A stretch of 64,000 bases of DNA from Gallibacterium genomosp. 1 (GCF_000771875.1 NZ_JPXX01000009.1:54764-118763), one strand, 5' to 3'. Numbered from the stretch's first letter, positions 36,490-47,251 are shown. Numbers and translations: made by a program. Notes: generated by a model from the letters alone, not told the origin.

Positions 36490-37608
36490 ATGATACGTAG
36501 GATTTTAAGAAATTATCCTGTTATTTATTCCATGGCAAGAAATATTCATATTTACTTTAATACGATAATTAATTTTTATAAAAATAAAAGAATAGGAGTT
36601 AGATACAAAAAATTATTACAGAATTATCCTTTAACTCAAAAAAAAATATGGTATTTTTGTGTTCCAACTCATAATAATTTAGGTGATTATGCTCAATACT
36701 ATTGTATTTTAAAATTGTTGAAAGAGAACTACTCTGATATTCCTATTGTAGAAATTCCATCATCGCCAATAAGATATGATTATTGTGGATTTTTTCAGGA
36801 ACTTAAAAATCATATTGGTAATTCTGATTTGATTATATTTCAAAGTGGTTACACATCTTCAGATCTGCATGATGATGAAATAGTTCATAGAAAAATAGTA
36901 TCATATTTTAAGAAAAATAAGATTGTTTTTTTTCCTCAGACCGTTAGATATTCTAATGATTCTGAAATACTAAAAACAGCAAATATTTATAATGAACATG
37001 GTAATATTATTTTTTTAGCGAGAGATAGAGTGAGTTATAATGTAGCGAGTAAATGGTTTAAAAATATAAGAGTTATTTTATATCCAGATGTGGTTACTTC
37101 TTTAATCGGTACATATGTTCCTAAATATAATGTTACCACTAATATAAAAAAAGGTATTTTATTATGTATTAGATCAGATAGTGAGAAATTATTTTCTAAT
37201 ACAGAAATAAAAGAAATGTTATTGAGTATAGAAAATTCAAATAATATAGAATGGTTGGATACCACTTTAAATAAAGGAGAAGTTTGTGGAGAAAATATAT
37301 TGGAGAAATATATTCAATTATTTTCAAGTAAAGAACTCATTATTACTGATAGATTTCACGGAACTATATTTTCACTAATAGCGAAAACCCCAGTTATAGT
37401 ATTAAAAAGTATTGATCATAAAGTTACTGAAGGAGCAAAATGGTTTATTGATAAATATCCAGATTACATTAAATCTTTTGATAATTTATCAGAATGTAGA
37501 AAATTTATTGAAAATCATGATATTAAGCATGAATGTTTAGAAAAAATAACTCCTTACTTTAAAAAAGAATATTATGATAAACTTTTTTATTTGATAGATG
37601 AAGATTAG
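36490..37608 (+). CDS. Polysaccharide pyruvyl transferase family protein
   Basis: A 372-residue member of the CsaB/WcaK/EpsI family, which adds a pyruvate ketal from phosphoenolpyruvate to a hexose. Seen: the N-terminal NNLGDYAQYYCIL and the C-terminal ITDRFHGTIFSLIAKTPVIV block with its conserved Arg-Phe-His-Gly. It would place an acidic group on the glycan. The sugar acceptor cannot be read. Confidence 0.88.
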   Translation: MIRRILRNYPVIYSMARNIHIYFNTIINFYKNKRIGVRYKKLLQNYPLTQKKIWYFCVPTHNNLGDYAQYYCILKLLKENYSDIPIVEIPSSPIRYDYCGFFQELKNHIGNSDLIIFQSGYTSSDLHDDEIVHRKIVSYFKKNKIVFFPQTVRYSNDSEILKTANIYNEHGNIIFLARDRVSYNVASKWFKNIRVILYPDVVTSLIGTYVPKYNVTTNIKKGILLCIRSDSEKLFSNTEIKEMLLSIENSNNIEWLDTTLNKGEVCGENILEKYIQLFSSKELIITDRFHGTIFSLIAKTPVIVLKSIDHKVTEGAKWFIDKYPDYIKSFDNLSECRKFIENHDIKHECLEKITPYFKKEYYDKLFYLIDED

Positions 37609-37629
37609 AATTATTAGGGTATTAAATAT

Positions 37630-38637
37630 ATGAAACATTTCATTAAACAAAAACTAAGAGCTATCTTATACATTTTGTTATCTTTAAAACCATTTTTATA
37701 TGAATTTTGGTGTGTAATTTACGATAAAAGTTCTAAAATGGAAAGATTAGAAGCTCAAATTTTGATTTCTGTACATTCATTAGAAAAAGGTATGGGAATT
37801 AGAAATACAAGATTAGGATATGGAAGACAGAAAGCAGAAAATGTATTGAATTATCTGAATGAATATCTGTCATTAGGTTACTCTACAGAGTCCTATGCTT
37901 TCTGTGAGGCAATTGCAATACTAGAATCGTATATAGAATTTAATAGTAAAAATGAATTTCAGATTGATTCAATAAATTTTGGGTTAAAGAATATATTGGA
38001 TAATTTGGATGAAAAGACTCTTTTAAAAATAAAGAACTATAAAGCAGGTGCTTATTTTATAGCAAAGCAAAAGTTCCTTGATGCTACTTACTTTGATTTT
38101 CAAGAATTTATCTTATCTCGTCATAGTATCAGAGATTATAGTGAAGAAATTGTACCTAAAGATACCATCATAAAAGCCATTGAAATTGCAAATTTAGCTC
38201 CTTCAGCATGTAATAGACAACCAATAAAAGTATATTGCACAACTGATGAAGAACAATCAAAGTATGTTGATTCATTAATAACAGGTAGTAATGGATTTAA
38301 AAATCAAATACATAATTTTATGATTATTACAAGTAATAGAAGGGCTTTTTTTGGAGGCGAGCAATTCCAATGGTATCTTAATGGAGGAATATATTTATCT
38401 TTTCTTACATTAGCATTGCATTCATTAGGAATTGGTAGCTGTATTATGCAATGGTTTCCATTCTATAAAACAGAAAAAGCATTAAAGAGATTTTTTGGTA
38501 TAAAAAGAGCAGAAGCTATAGTTGCAATTATTGCTTTTGGATATTATAAATCTGAAAATAAGTGTATTTATGCACAGAGAAAAAATGCAGACGAAACCAT
38601 ATCTTTTTTAAATTCTAATTATAAAACTAAAATATAA
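37630..38637 (+). CDS. Nitroreductase-family protein in the O-antigen operon
   Basis: A 335-residue protein. The first 155 residues match nothing I know and begin with a basic, partly hydrophobic segment. The rest is a nitroreductase-like flavin fold: SRHSIRDYSEEIVPKDTI, NLAPSACNRQPIKVY, NGGIYLSFLTLALHSLGIGS. Such genes recur beside pyruvyl transferase genes in polysaccharide clusters, yet no reaction is assigned to them. A redox step in glycan tailoring is conceivable. Confidence 0.78.
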   Translation: MKHFIKQKLRAILYILLSLKPFLYEFWCVIYDKSSKMERLEAQILISVHSLEKGMGIRNTRLGYGRQKAENVLNYLNEYLSLGYSTESYAFCEAIAILESYIEFNSKNEFQIDSINFGLKNILDNLDEKTLLKIKNYKAGAYFIAKQKFLDATYFDFQEFILSRHSIRDYSEEIVPKDTIIKAIEIANLAPSACNRQPIKVYCTTDEEQSKYVDSLITGSNGFKNQIHNFMIITSNRRAFFGGEQFQWYLNGGIYLSFLTLALHSLGIGSCIMQWFPFYKTEKALKRFFGIKRAEAIVAIIAFGYYKSENKCIYAQRKNADETISFLNSNYKTKI

Positions 38638-38639
38638 CT

Positions 38640-40082
38640 ATGTCTTACAATTATAAATATGTTTCATTGATATCTAATATAGCTATATTTATGTTTGGTA
38701 GTTTTTTATCAAAATTATTAGCATTTCTTTTAATACCTTTATATACATCAGTATTAACTGCGGAGCAATATGGTATTGCTGAATTATATAATTCTATTCT
38801 TGAAATAGTATTTCCATTTACAACTTTATGCATTATAGAAGCTCTTTATAGGTTTTCTATTGATGAGCATAATCTGAATATACTGTTTTCTAATTCTATT
38901 GCTGTAATTTTCATTGGAAGTATTGTTTTTATTACTATATCTTTGGTTATTTATTATTTTATTTATCCGTATAAATATGTAAAGGAGTTTATTTTATTGT
39001 ATTTAAGTATATCATTTTATATGCTGGCTATACAATTTTCTCGTGGATTGGGACATTCAAAGCGATATGCAATATACGGTATACTTAATACGTTGATATT
39101 AGTATTATCTAGTTATTATTTTTTAAAAATATTGAATTTAGGCATATCAGGATATTTATTGTCATTTTCTTTAGGGTATGCTATTACAGCTATTATAGCT
39201 TTCTTTCTATCACAAGAGTATAAGTACTTATTTCCTGTTAAATTTAATATGTTTTTAATGATTAAAATGTTTAAGTATAGTGTGCCTAATATACCTAATA
39301 TGGTCTCTTGGTGGATGAATAATATTTTAGACAGATACATTATTTTATTTTTCTTAGGTATTGAATCAACAGGTCTTTATATAGCTGCAAGTAAACTTCC
39401 CTCTATTATAAATTTATTAAGTTCAGTTTTTCAAAAAGCATGGCAATATTCGACAGCAAAAGAATCAAAAGAAATAAACTCAAAAGATAATGTTTTATTT
39501 TTTTCCAATGTGTTTAATGTATATCAATTCATATGTTTCTTATTATCTTTCTTTATTATATCAATAATTGAACCAATTTCTTATTTCATTCTTAATGAAA
39601 AATTTTTTGCTGCTTGGAAATTCGTTCCTATATTATTAATAGCGGCTACTTTTGGATGTTTGTCAACATATTTTGGTGTTTTCTATAATGCTATAAAAGA
39701 TAATAAAAATTTAATGATTTCCACAATATATGGAGCTTTTGTTAATTTTTTATTAAATATTGTTCTTATTCCTATATTGGGAATTTTTGGTGCTGTAATA
39801 TCAACAGCAACGTCTTATGGTATTATAGCATATCTTCGTTATAGAGATTTGAACAATAGAATAGGTTTGATTCTTAATAAAAAAGTTATTTTTAGTGAAA
39901 CCGTTTTGTTAATAATTTATTCAATATATATTATTTTTTCTAGTGAATGCCGCTTATATTTGATAGATTTATTCTTTTTGACTTTTATTGTTCTTTTGAA
40001 TAAGGATACATTTGTTCTTATATATTCGGAATTAAAATCTAGAACTAGAATAAAAATTTTTAAAGTAAGGAATACTAAGTGA
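38640..40082 (+). CDS. wzx: Wzx, O-antigen flippase
   Basis: A 480-residue polysaccharide exporter of the MVF/MATE-like fold with 12 or more membrane segments (start [20 protein letters not shown]). It would flip undecaprenyl-linked repeat units across the inner membrane for Wzy. It starts 2 bases after the nitroreductase gene and its end overlaps ugd (GTGA). Presence of Wzx, Wzy and Wzz together defines a Wzy-dependent pathway. Confidence 0.88.
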   Translation: MSYNYKYVSLISNIAIFMFGSFLSKLLAFLLIPLYTSVLTAEQYGIAELYNSILEIVFPFTTLCIIEALYRFSIDEHNLNILFSNSIAVIFIGSIVFITISLVIYYFIYPYKYVKEFILLYLSISFYMLAIQFSRGLGHSKRYAIYGILNTLILVLSSYYFLKILNLGISGYLLSFSLGYAITAIIAFFLSQEYKYLFPVKFNMFLMIKMFKYSVPNIPNMVSWWMNNILDRYIILFFLGIESTGLYIAASKLPSIINLLSSVFQKAWQYSTAKESKEINSKDNVLFFSNVFNVYQFICFLLSFFIISIIEPISYFILNEKFFAAWKFVPILLIAATFGCLSTYFGVFYNAIKDNKNLMISTIYGAFVNFLLNIVLIPILGIFGAVISTATSYGIIAYLRYRDLNNRIGLILNKKVIFSETVLLIIYSIYIIFSSECRLYLIDLFFLTFIVLLNKDTFVLIYSELKSRTRIKIFKVRNTK

Positions 40083-41245
40083 AAATCGCAATCGCTGGAA
40101 CAGGCTATGTAGGGCTATCAAATGGAATTTTATTGGCACAACATAATCAAGTGGTTATGTTAGATATTGTGCCTGAAAAAGTTGCAATGTTAAATGATAG
40201 GAAATCCCCTATTGTGGATAAAGAAATTGAGGAGTATCTTGCTTCCAAGTCACTTAACTTTAAAGCAACACTAGATCCTCAAGAGGCATTTAGTGGAGCT
40301 GAATATATTATTATTTCTACTCCCACTAATTATGATCCTGATAAAAATTATTTTGATACCTCTTCAGTTGAAAACGTTATTGAGGAAGTTTTAGCTATTA
40401 ACCCATCTGCAACAATGATTATTAAATCTACTATTCCTGTAGGTTATACGGAAAAAGTACGTGAGAGATATAATACGAACAATATTATTTTTTCACCTGA
40501 GTTTTTACGAGAAGGAAAGGCTCTTTATGATAATTTGTATCCTTCTCGTATCGTAGTGGGAGAGGAGTCTGAACGTGCACATAAGTTTGCTTCTTTATTG
40601 GCACAAGGTGCAATTAAACAAGATATTCCGATGTTGTTTACCGGTTCAACAGAAGCTGAGGCTATTAAATTATTTGCCAATACTTATCTGGCATTACGTG
40701 TAGCTTATTTTAATGAGTTGGATTCCTATGCTGAAATTAGAGGATTGAATACAGCAGAGATTATCAAAGGGGTTTGTTTAGATCCTAGAATTGGAGATTT
40801 CTATAATAATCCATCTTTTGGTTATGGTGGATACTGTTTACCAAAAGATACTAAACAGCTATTGGCTAATTATTCAAATGTCCCTCAAAATTTAATTACT
40901 GCTATTGTAGATGCTAATCGTACCCGTAAAGATCATATTGCTGATATGATCATTGCTCGTAAGCCTAAGATAGTTGGTGTTTATCGTTTAACAATGAAAA
41001 CCTCTTCTGATAATTTTAGAGCTTCAGCGATTCAAGGTGTAATGAAAAGGGTTAAAGCAAAAGGAATAGAGGTTATTGTTTATGAGCCTACTCTTGATGT
41101 TGATGAGTTTTTCCATTCGCGTGTAGAAAAGGATTTAGCAACTTTCAAACAACAAGCGGATGTTATTGTTGCTAATCGTTTATCAGAAGATTTAAGGGAT
41201 GTGAAGGATAAGGTTTATACTCGGGATTTATTTGTGCGTGATTAA
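40079..41245 (+). CDS. ugd: Ugd, UDP-glucose 6-dehydrogenase
   Basis: Oxidises UDP-glucose to UDP-glucuronate with two NAD. The 388-residue product (short class, as E. coli) has the NAD loop [18 protein letters not shown], and the catalytic Cys in [14 protein letters not shown]. It starts at a GTG overlapping the wzx stop. It supplies the next gene, an epimerase. Confidence 0.94.
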   Translation: MKIAIAGTGYVGLSNGILLAQHNQVVMLDIVPEKVAMLNDRKSPIVDKEIEEYLASKSLNFKATLDPQEAFSGAEYIIISTPTNYDPDKNYFDTSSVENVIEEVLAINPSATMIIKSTIPVGYTEKVRERYNTNNIIFSPEFLREGKALYDNLYPSRIVVGEESERAHKFASLLAQGAIKQDIPMLFTGSTEAEAIKLFANTYLALRVAYFNELDSYAEIRGLNTAEIIKGVCLDPRIGDFYNNPSFGYGGYCLPKDTKQLLANYSNVPQNLITAIVDANRTRKDHIADMIIARKPKIVGVYRLTMKTSSDNFRASAIQGVMKRVKAKGIEVIVYEPTLDVDEFFHSRVEKDLATFKQQADVIVANRLSEDLRDVKDKVYTRDLFVRD

Positions 41246-41262
41246 AAATAAGTGAGCAAAAA

Positions 41263-42258
41263 ATGAATATATTTGATAACAAGAAAAAGGTTTTGATTAC
41301 TGGTGCCGCTGGCTTTATTGGGTTTCATTTAGCGAAACGTTTGTTGGAATTGGGAGCCAAGGTTTGTGGCTTTGATAGTGTTAATGATTATTATGATGTG
41401 CAATTAAAAGAAGATCGCTTAAAAATTCTTTCACAATTTAATAGTTTTTCTTTTGTTCGAGCAAATTTAGCAGATGCACAAGCGGTAAACCATTGTTTTG
41501 AGGAATTTGATCCAGATATTGTTGTCAATTTAGCAGCACAAGCAGGGGTTCGTTATAGTATTGATAATCCATATGCTTATGTTGAATCAAATTTAATAGG
41601 CTTTTTTAATATTTTAGAGGCTTGTCGTCATTATCCCGTAGAGCATCTTTTGTTTGCTTCAAGCTCTTCTGTTTATGGCAACCAACAAAAAACACCGTTT
41701 AGTACTTCGGATAATGTTGATCAGCCAATTAGTTTTTATGCTGCTACAAAAAAATCGAATGAATTAATGGCATATACTTATAGTCATTTATATGGTATTC
41801 CATCAACTGGATTACGTTTTTTTACAGTATATGGTCCTTTTGGACGTCCTGATATGGCTTATTTTAAATTTACGAATATGATTTATGCCGGTCAAGCAAT
41901 TAAGATATATAACCAAGGTGATATGTATCGTGATTTTACATATATTGATGATATCGTAAAAGGGATTGAAAATATGCTTTGTAATCCTCCGCAAGCTAAT
42001 AGCCAAGGTGATCATTACAAGGTGTATAACATCGGTAATAACCAGCCAGAAAAATTAATGTATTTTATAGAGACATTAGAAAAATCTCTAGGTATGCAGG
42101 CAGAAAAAGAATATCTTCCTATGCAAGATGGGGATGTTTATCAAACTTATGCTGATGTGAGCGAGTTAGAGAGAGATTTTGGATTTAAGCCTAGTACTTC
42201 CATAGAGGATGGACTTGGGCGATTCGCAAAATGGTATAAGGAGTATTATTCTAAGTAA
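41263..42258 (+). CDS. UDP-glucuronate 4-epimerase
   Basis: Extended SDR enzyme that converts UDP-glucuronate to UDP-galacturonate. Across 331 residues: GAAGFIGFHLAKRL, NLAAQAGVRYSI, the YxxxK pair in FYAATKKSNELM, and GRPDMAYFKFT and RDFTYIDDIV, which distinguish glucuronate epimerases from GalE. With Ugd it gives a complete route to UDP-GalA. It is the last gene before the operon's 50-bp palindrome. Confidence 0.92.
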   Translation: MNIFDNKKKVLITGAAGFIGFHLAKRLLELGAKVCGFDSVNDYYDVQLKEDRLKILSQFNSFSFVRANLADAQAVNHCFEEFDPDIVVNLAAQAGVRYSIDNPYAYVESNLIGFFNILEACRHYPVEHLLFASSSSVYGNQQKTPFSTSDNVDQPISFYAATKKSNELMAYTYSHLYGIPSTGLRFFTVYGPFGRPDMAYFKFTNMIYAGQAIKIYNQGDMYRDFTYIDDIVKGIENMLCNPPQANSQGDHYKVYNIGNNQPEKLMYFIETLEKSLGMQAEKEYLPMQDGDVYQTYADVSELERDFGFKPSTSIEDGLGRFAKWYKEYYSK

Positions 42259-42595
42259 ATAGCTTAACTTAATACTACTGATAGTTGTGATTTCAGGATA
42301 GTAGAGTATGTTGTCCTGTGTTCAACATTTAATTTCCTTCTTTCCCAATAAACAGCCCCTTCAAAAAATGGTAAATAAACTCAAAATTTAAATTTTGAGT
42401 TTATTTACCATTTTCATCTATGTAACAATCTGGTTTTTTGTAGAAATTCTTGTAGGTTGAAATATTATTGCTCGATCTTTCCTTAATCTAGATGTTTTTA
42501 TACCAAATAGAGGGGGAATCAATATTCATTGATGCTTATGGATAAAAATAGCTTTTATTAAGGGTAGAAGCATTATTATCTAATAAATAATAAAT
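42259..42595. other. Noncoding gap after the O-antigen operon
   Basis: No gene is seen. It contains the large palindrome at 42365-42414; the rest is AT-rich sequence without recognisable signals. Confidence 0.7.
42365..42414. terminator. Perfect 50-bp palindrome ending the O-antigen operon
   Basis: Two 25-bp arms meet at 42389/42390 without mismatch (left arm starts AAAATGGTAAATAAACTC). As RNA it forms a long hairpin, and both flanks end in A or T runs, so it probably terminates the O-antigen operon and the convergent RelA/SpoT-like gene. Confidence 0.8.
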
Positions 42596-43165
42596 TTATC
42601 TAAAACGCTCTACAAACCCTCTTTTATATTTGATATGACTTTGAATATTTTTCTCAGCATCTTTTTTATCCCAAATCTGTAATTCCCAGGGGTAATAAAA
42701 GTTATTGGAATTTTTGAAATAGATGTGGATACCGATATATTCTTCCTTATCTCTAAGATACCAGTTTTTTAAACCATATTTTTCTTTCCAATTGTCAAGC
42801 TGTTCCATAATTTGTGAAATATCTTCACTAGATACTATAATGCGAGCACCAAAAATATCATTCAAAATACTATTAACCGGATAACCTTCGCTCCTTTGTT
42901 GGAAACGTTTAATTTTTTCTAAAATAGATTCTGATGTTTTAACACGATAAAAATAGGAAATATCATATAAATCGGCACGGTAGAGATAATCATTAATTGA
43001 TTCGTGTAGATTTAAGCGATATGCAAGAATATGTTGAACAGGTACTTTCGATAGCGTATGTTTTAAATTTACTTTTTCAATCTTACCTGTTTCAAAATAA
43101 TCTTTTGAAAAAGCAAGGTGCACTTTATTTATTTCATCAATAAGTCTTTCTACTTTTTCCAACAT
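42596..43165 (-). CDS. Small RelA/SpoT-domain protein
   Basis: A 189-residue protein with the core of the RelA/SpoT nucleotidyltransferase fold: YRVKTSESILEKIKRF (residues 73-88), NDIFGARIIV (102-111), YIGIHIYF (143-150) and WELQIW (160-165). In classic synthetases these correspond to the RxKxxxSI, DxxGxRI, YxSxH and ExQI(R)T blocks, so most catalytic positions are present. The hydrolase, TGS and ACT domains of RelA/SpoT are lacking. It could make (p)ppGpp or, as some short relatives do, modify other targets. No antitoxin gene is visible beside it. Confidence 0.75.
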   Translation of the reverse strand: MLEKVERLIDEINKVHLAFSKDYFETGKIEKVNLKHTLSKVPVQHILAYRLNLHESINDYLYRADLYDISYFYRVKTSESILEKIKRFQQRSEGYPVNSILNDIFGARIIVSSEDISQIMEQLDNWKEKYGLKNWYLRDKEEYIGIHIYFKNSNNFYYPWELQIWDKKDAEKNIQSHIKYKRGFVERFR

Positions 43166-43235
43166 TTTTTAATCCTTCAATAAAAAATATTATTCAAAAC
43201 GTTTTCTTTTTTAATTTTAAGAAGATAAATAAAAA

Positions 43236-44699
43236 TTAATCCCCATAAATCTCACGATAAAGTTGTGATTCAAAACGGACTAGCGGCGCACGTTTGGTTT
43301 TATCTTCCAAATCACCGGTGGAATAGCCGTTGATAAATTGAACGAATGCGACTTTTTCACCACGGGTGTTATTGAGGAAACCGGCGAGGTTGTAAACGCC
43401 TTTAAGGGAGCCGGTTTTAGCAATGACATTTTTCACCAACGGTGAGCCGATCAATGAACCACGACCGCTGATGGTGCCGTCAACACCGGCGATTGGGAAA
43501 GTTTGCATTAATTTGAGCGTGTTGTCGTTGCGAGCAATGTATTCCAATGCTTGCAACATCGTATTAGCGCTGATCAGATTTTGGCGTGAAAGCCCTGAAC
43601 CATCGGCAATCACACTGTTACCAAAGCGGATATTGGTGTTTTTCTCTAGAATTCTTCTCACCGCCATTCCACCTAATTGGAATGTCGCTGGGCGTTTATA
43701 GTAGTAATAAGCAATTGTTCTGAATAATGCATCTGCAATTTGGTTATCAGAATGTTTCATCATTTTTTTCAACAATTCCGGCAAGGCTTTAGACTGATGA
43801 GTAGCTAAAACATTACCTTGCTGTGGTTGGAATGGTATTTGAACTCGCCCACTGAATGAAATGCCGAGATTTTTTAACATTCTTTGTGAAATCGCTACAG
43901 CATAGCTATCGGTATCTTGCACCGCAAAACTTAAACCGAATTTTTTCGGTTGACGGCGGATACAGCCTTTGAGTTGATAACGGTTATTGTCGTTACTGAC
44001 CACATCAAATTGACAATAGCCCGCTTCATTGTCATTAACGATATAAACTTGGCTAAACATCTGAATTGGGTATTGAGAAGGAACATCAATACGAACTAAA
44101 CTGCCAACAGAACCACTGGCATCAATGTTTACAGAAAAACAGTTACCGTCAATATTCACCGCTGCTGGTGGCGCATTAAAACACATTGTTAAATCGTTCC
44201 AAATCCAGCCCAAGCCACGGTCGTGGGAAGCAAAAATGGAGGTATCTAAAATTAAATCACCATTGATTTGGCGAATTCCTTGTTTTTTTAAAGTGGCGAG
44301 TAGGTTGTAAAGCTGTCCGCTAGTTAAGTCTGGATCTCCACTAAATTTGATAATTAAATCACCTTTTAAATGCCCATTTTCAATTTTTCCGTTGGTTAAT
44401 AAGCTGGTTTGAAATTTAAATTGATCAGTTAATAGCAGCTTTGCGGCAATGGCGGTAAATACCTTTTGTGTACTTGCAGGCAACATAAACATATCGCTTT
44501 GATAGCTAGCAACGGTTTGGTTAGTGGCAAGATTTTTGGCAGCGATCGTAACATTTGTGCCTTTAGGTAATTCATTGATTAGTGGAGGCACATCAACAGT
44601 AGCATTTACGAATTGGCTAAATGTTAAACAACTTAATATAGGAAGCAGATATTTTAAAGATTTACGAATGTACGTATTGATTGAAATAGAGAAGATCAT
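43236..44699 (-). CDS. dacB: DacB (PBP4), D-alanyl-D-alanine carboxypeptidase/endopeptidase
   Basis: Periplasmic peptidoglycan hydrolase of class C low-molecular-weight PBPs. The 487-residue product starts with a signal peptide (KSLKYLLPILSCLTFSQFVN, then A), followed by the SxxK motif in LPASTQKVFTA, the SxN motif in SDNQIAD and the KTG box in VIAKTGSLKGVY. An in-frame ATG at 44792 would add 31 residues that spoil the signal peptide; neither start has a strong ribosome site. It diverges from greA as in Haemophilus. Confidence 0.93.
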   Translation of the reverse strand: MIFSISINTYIRKSLKYLLPILSCLTFSQFVNATVDVPPLINELPKGTNVTIAAKNLATNQTVASYQSDMFMLPASTQKVFTAIAAKLLLTDQFKFQTSLLTNGKIENGHLKGDLIIKFSGDPDLTSGQLYNLLATLKKQGIRQINGDLILDTSIFASHDRGLGWIWNDLTMCFNAPPAAVNIDGNCFSVNIDASGSVGSLVRIDVPSQYPIQMFSQVYIVNDNEAGYCQFDVVSNDNNRYQLKGCIRRQPKKFGLSFAVQDTDSYAVAISQRMLKNLGISFSGRVQIPFQPQQGNVLATHQSKALPELLKKMMKHSDNQIADALFRTIAYYYYKRPATFQLGGMAVRRILEKNTNIRFGNSVIADGSGLSRQNLISANTMLQALEYIARNDNTLKLMQTFPIAGVDGTISGRGSLIGSPLVKNVIAKTGSLKGVYNLAGFLNNTRGEKVAFVQFINGYSTGDLEDKTKRAPLVRFESQLYREIYGD

Positions 44700-44864
44700 A
44701 ACAACGGTTTTTAATATTGATATTTTTTGCAATGCGGTAAATAATAATAGCTCTCGTTGATTTCGTAAATCACAATTTATTATTTTTGCCACATAAGTAC
44801 AATGTTTATTGCTTATGTGGTTTTGTTTTGACTGTTAATTAATACGTTAAAAGGGATCAAAATA

Positions 44865-45341
44865 ATGCAACAAATTCCGATGACAGTACGCGGTGCTAAT
44901 CTTTTACGTGAAGAACTTGATTATTTAAAGAATGTGCGTCGTCCAGAAATTATTAAAGCAATTGCCGAAGCGCGAGAGCATGGTGATTTAAAGGAAAATG
45001 CAGAATATCACGCTGCTCGTGAGCAACAGGGATTTTGTGAAGGACGTATTCAAGAAATTGAAGGCAAATTGTCTAATGCACAAATTATTGATATAACGAA
45101 AATTGCGAATAATGGACGTGTAATTTTTGGTGCAACAGTCGTGTTAGTGAATGTGGAAACTGATGATGAAGTAACTTATCAAATCGTTGGTGATGATGAA
45201 GCCGATATTAAGCAAGGGCTAATTTCGGTCAATTCACCGATTGCACGTGGTTTAATCGGTAAAGAAGTGGATGATAATGTCACGATTACAACCCCAGGCG
45301 GTAAAGTTGAGTTTGATATTATCAATGTGGAATATCGTTAA
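44865..45341 (+). CDS. greA: GreA, transcription elongation factor
   Basis: Rescues backtracked RNA polymerase by stimulating transcript cleavage. The 158 residues match E. coli GreA in length, with an N-terminal coiled coil that carries the acidic tip ([20 protein letters not shown]) and a C-terminal FKBP-like domain. It is followed by a terminator. Confidence 0.97.
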   Translation: MQQIPMTVRGANLLREELDYLKNVRRPEIIKAIAEAREHGDLKENAEYHAAREQQGFCEGRIQEIEGKLSNAQIIDITKIANNGRVIFGATVVLVNVETDDEVTYQIVGDDEADIKQGLISVNSPIARGLIGKEVDDNVTITTPGGKVEFDIINVEYR

Positions 45342-45364
45342 TACCTCTTTTAAGCTTTAGGATT

Positions 45365-45396
45365 GCCCGCTTTCTTTTGAAGCGGGCGTATTTTTT
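45365..45396 (+). terminator. greA terminator
   Basis: GCCCGCTT / AAGCGGGC arms, 7-base loop, then a T-rich tail. Confidence 0.9.
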
Positions 45397-45553
45397 GGAA
45401 AAAGCTCATTCTCATTAATTCAATCTGTATAACCAATAACCCTCTTATTGATGTTGATTGCTGATCAGTGAACGCATTCGTGATAAAAATTTTGTAAATT
45501 CTGTGATAAGATAACGACCGAATTTTAACTAGAACGATGATATAGATAAGAAA

Positions 45554-47251
45554 ATGGATAGATTGTGGGTAAAAAATTATCCGGCTGAATCAAGAATGGA
45601 TCCGAATACGTTGGCATTATCTTCTTTAGTAGAAATGTTGGAAAAAGCGGTAAGAGAACATCCGGATAGACCGGCTTATGTCAATATGGGGCAAGTTTTA
45701 ACTTATCGTAAATTAGAAGAGCGTAGCCGAGCATTTGCAGCTTATTTACAGAATGAGTTGAAGTTGGAACGAGGTGATCGCGTTGCATTGATGATGCCGA
45801 ATTTGTTGCAATATCCAATTGCACTGTTTGGTATTTTGCGAGCTGGTATGGTGGTGGTGAATGTTAATCCGCTTTATACTCCGAGAGAATTAGAGCATCA
45901 GCTCAAAGATAGCGGTGCAACCGCGATAGTGGTGGTTTCCAACTTTGCTTCGACATTAGAAAAAGTTGTTTTTAATACTGATGTGAAGCACGTGATTTTA
46001 ACTAGAATGGGCGATCAACTTTCATTCGGTAAGCGGACGTTAGTCAATTTTGTGGTTAAATATATCAAAAAGCTAGTGCCGAAATATAAATTACCGCACG
46101 CCGTAACTTTCCGTGAAGTGTTAAGGGTTGGTAAATATCGTCAATATATTCGTCCGGAAATTGGTAAAAAAGATCTTGCATTTCTGCAATATACTGGCGG
46201 TACAACCGGTGTGGCGAAAGGAGCAATGCTCACTCACGGCAATATGATTTACAACATTGCACAGGCAAAATGGTTGGCTGAGCCTTTTGTTAAAGCTGGT
46301 AATAATCGTTATGCCACTATTATTTTGCCGATGTATCACGTTTTCTCTTTAACCGTGAATGCATTATTGTTTATTGATTTTGGACTTACTGGTATTTTAA
46401 TCACTAACCCTCGTGATTTGCCTAATTTGATCAAAGAGTTAAAGCGTTATCGTCCGATAGCGATCACAGGTGTAAATACTTTATTTAATTCGTTATTACA
46501 GCAAGAAGAGTTAAAAAATGTTGATTTCTCTCAGCTAAAATTAACTGTTGGTGGTGGAGTATCTGTGCAAAAAGCGATTGCACAACGTTGGTATGATTTA
46601 ACTGGTTGTCATATTTTAGAAGGTTACGGAATGACAGAGTGTTCACCGTTGATTGCTTGTAATCCAGCGAATTTCGCCGGACACGCTGGTAAAATCGGCG
46701 TGCCAGTGCCGGATACCGATATTAAAATTATGGATGATAATGGCAATGAACTTGGGCTTAATCAACCGGGTGAGCTTTGGGTGAAAGGCGCACAGGTGAT
46801 GCAAGGTTATTGGAATAAACCGGAAGAAACCGCAGCAGTGTTAAAAGATGGTTGGATGGCGACCGGTGATATAGTTGAAATGGATGATGACTATCAGTTG
46901 CGTATTGTTGATCGTAAGAAGGATATGATCATTGTTTCTGGTTTTAATGTCTATCCGAATGAAGTAGAAGACGTTATTATGTTGAATCCGAAAGTGGCTG
47001 AAGCCGCTGTAATTGGTGTGCCTCATCCGGTTTCAGGAGAGATTATCAAAGCTTTTGTGGTAAAAAAAGATGAAAGTTTAACTCGGGAAGAGTTGCGTAA
47101 ACATTGTCGTAGTGGTCTAACAGGTTATAAGATTCCACGAGAAATTGAGTTTCGTGAAGAGTTGCCAAAAAGTAATGTCGGAAAAATTTTACGCCGTGTT
47201 GTGCGTGATGAAGAGCTGGCAAAACGAGCAAAAATAGCAGCACAAAATTAA
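45554..47251 (+). CDS. fadD: FadD, long-chain acyl-CoA synthetase
   Basis: Activates imported fatty acids to acyl-CoA at the inner membrane. The 565-residue product (E. coli 561) has the AMP-binding motif [30 protein letters not shown], the FACS region near [14 protein letters not shown] and [20 protein letters not shown], and the C-terminal Lys in [10 protein letters not shown]. No beta-oxidation genes are in the window; together with fadL it suggests exogenous fatty acids feed phospholipid synthesis or degradation. Confidence 0.95.
   Translation: MDRLWVKNYPAESRMDPNTLALSSLVEMLEKAVREHPDRPAYVNMGQVLTYRKLEERSRAFAAYLQNELKLERGDRVALMMPNLLQYPIALFGILRAGMVVVNVNPLYTPRELEHQLKDSGATAIVVVSNFASTLEKVVFNTDVKHVILTRMGDQLSFGKRTLVNFVVKYIKKLVPKYKLPHAVTFREVLRVGKYRQYIRPEIGKKDLAFLQYTGGTTGVAKGAMLTHGNMIYNIAQAKWLAEPFVKAGNNRYATIILPMYHVFSLTVNALLFIDFGLTGILITNPRDLPNLIKELKRYRPIAITGVNTLFNSLLQQEELKNVDFSQLKLTVGGGVSVQKAIAQRWYDLTGCHILEGYGMTECSPLIACNPANFAGHAGKIGVPVPDTDIKIMDDNGNELGLNQPGELWVKGAQVMQGYWNKPEETAAVLKDGWMATGDIVEMDDDYQLRIVDRKKDMIIVSGFNVYPNEVEDVIMLNPKVAEAAVIGVPHPVSGEIIKAFVVKKDESLTREELRKHCRSGLTGYKIPREIEFREELPKSNVGKILRRVVRDEELAKRAKIAAQN

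Noticed and set aside
41477..41488. Actinobacillus pleuropneumoniae-type uptake sequence (ACAAGCGGT)
   Set aside because: I saw a single copy in coding sequence, no more than expected by chance, so it does not define the genome's uptake motif.
45397..45553. FadR-like site upstream of fadD
   Set aside because: The only candidate, around CTGATCAG, is a short palindrome without the flanking consensus bases.
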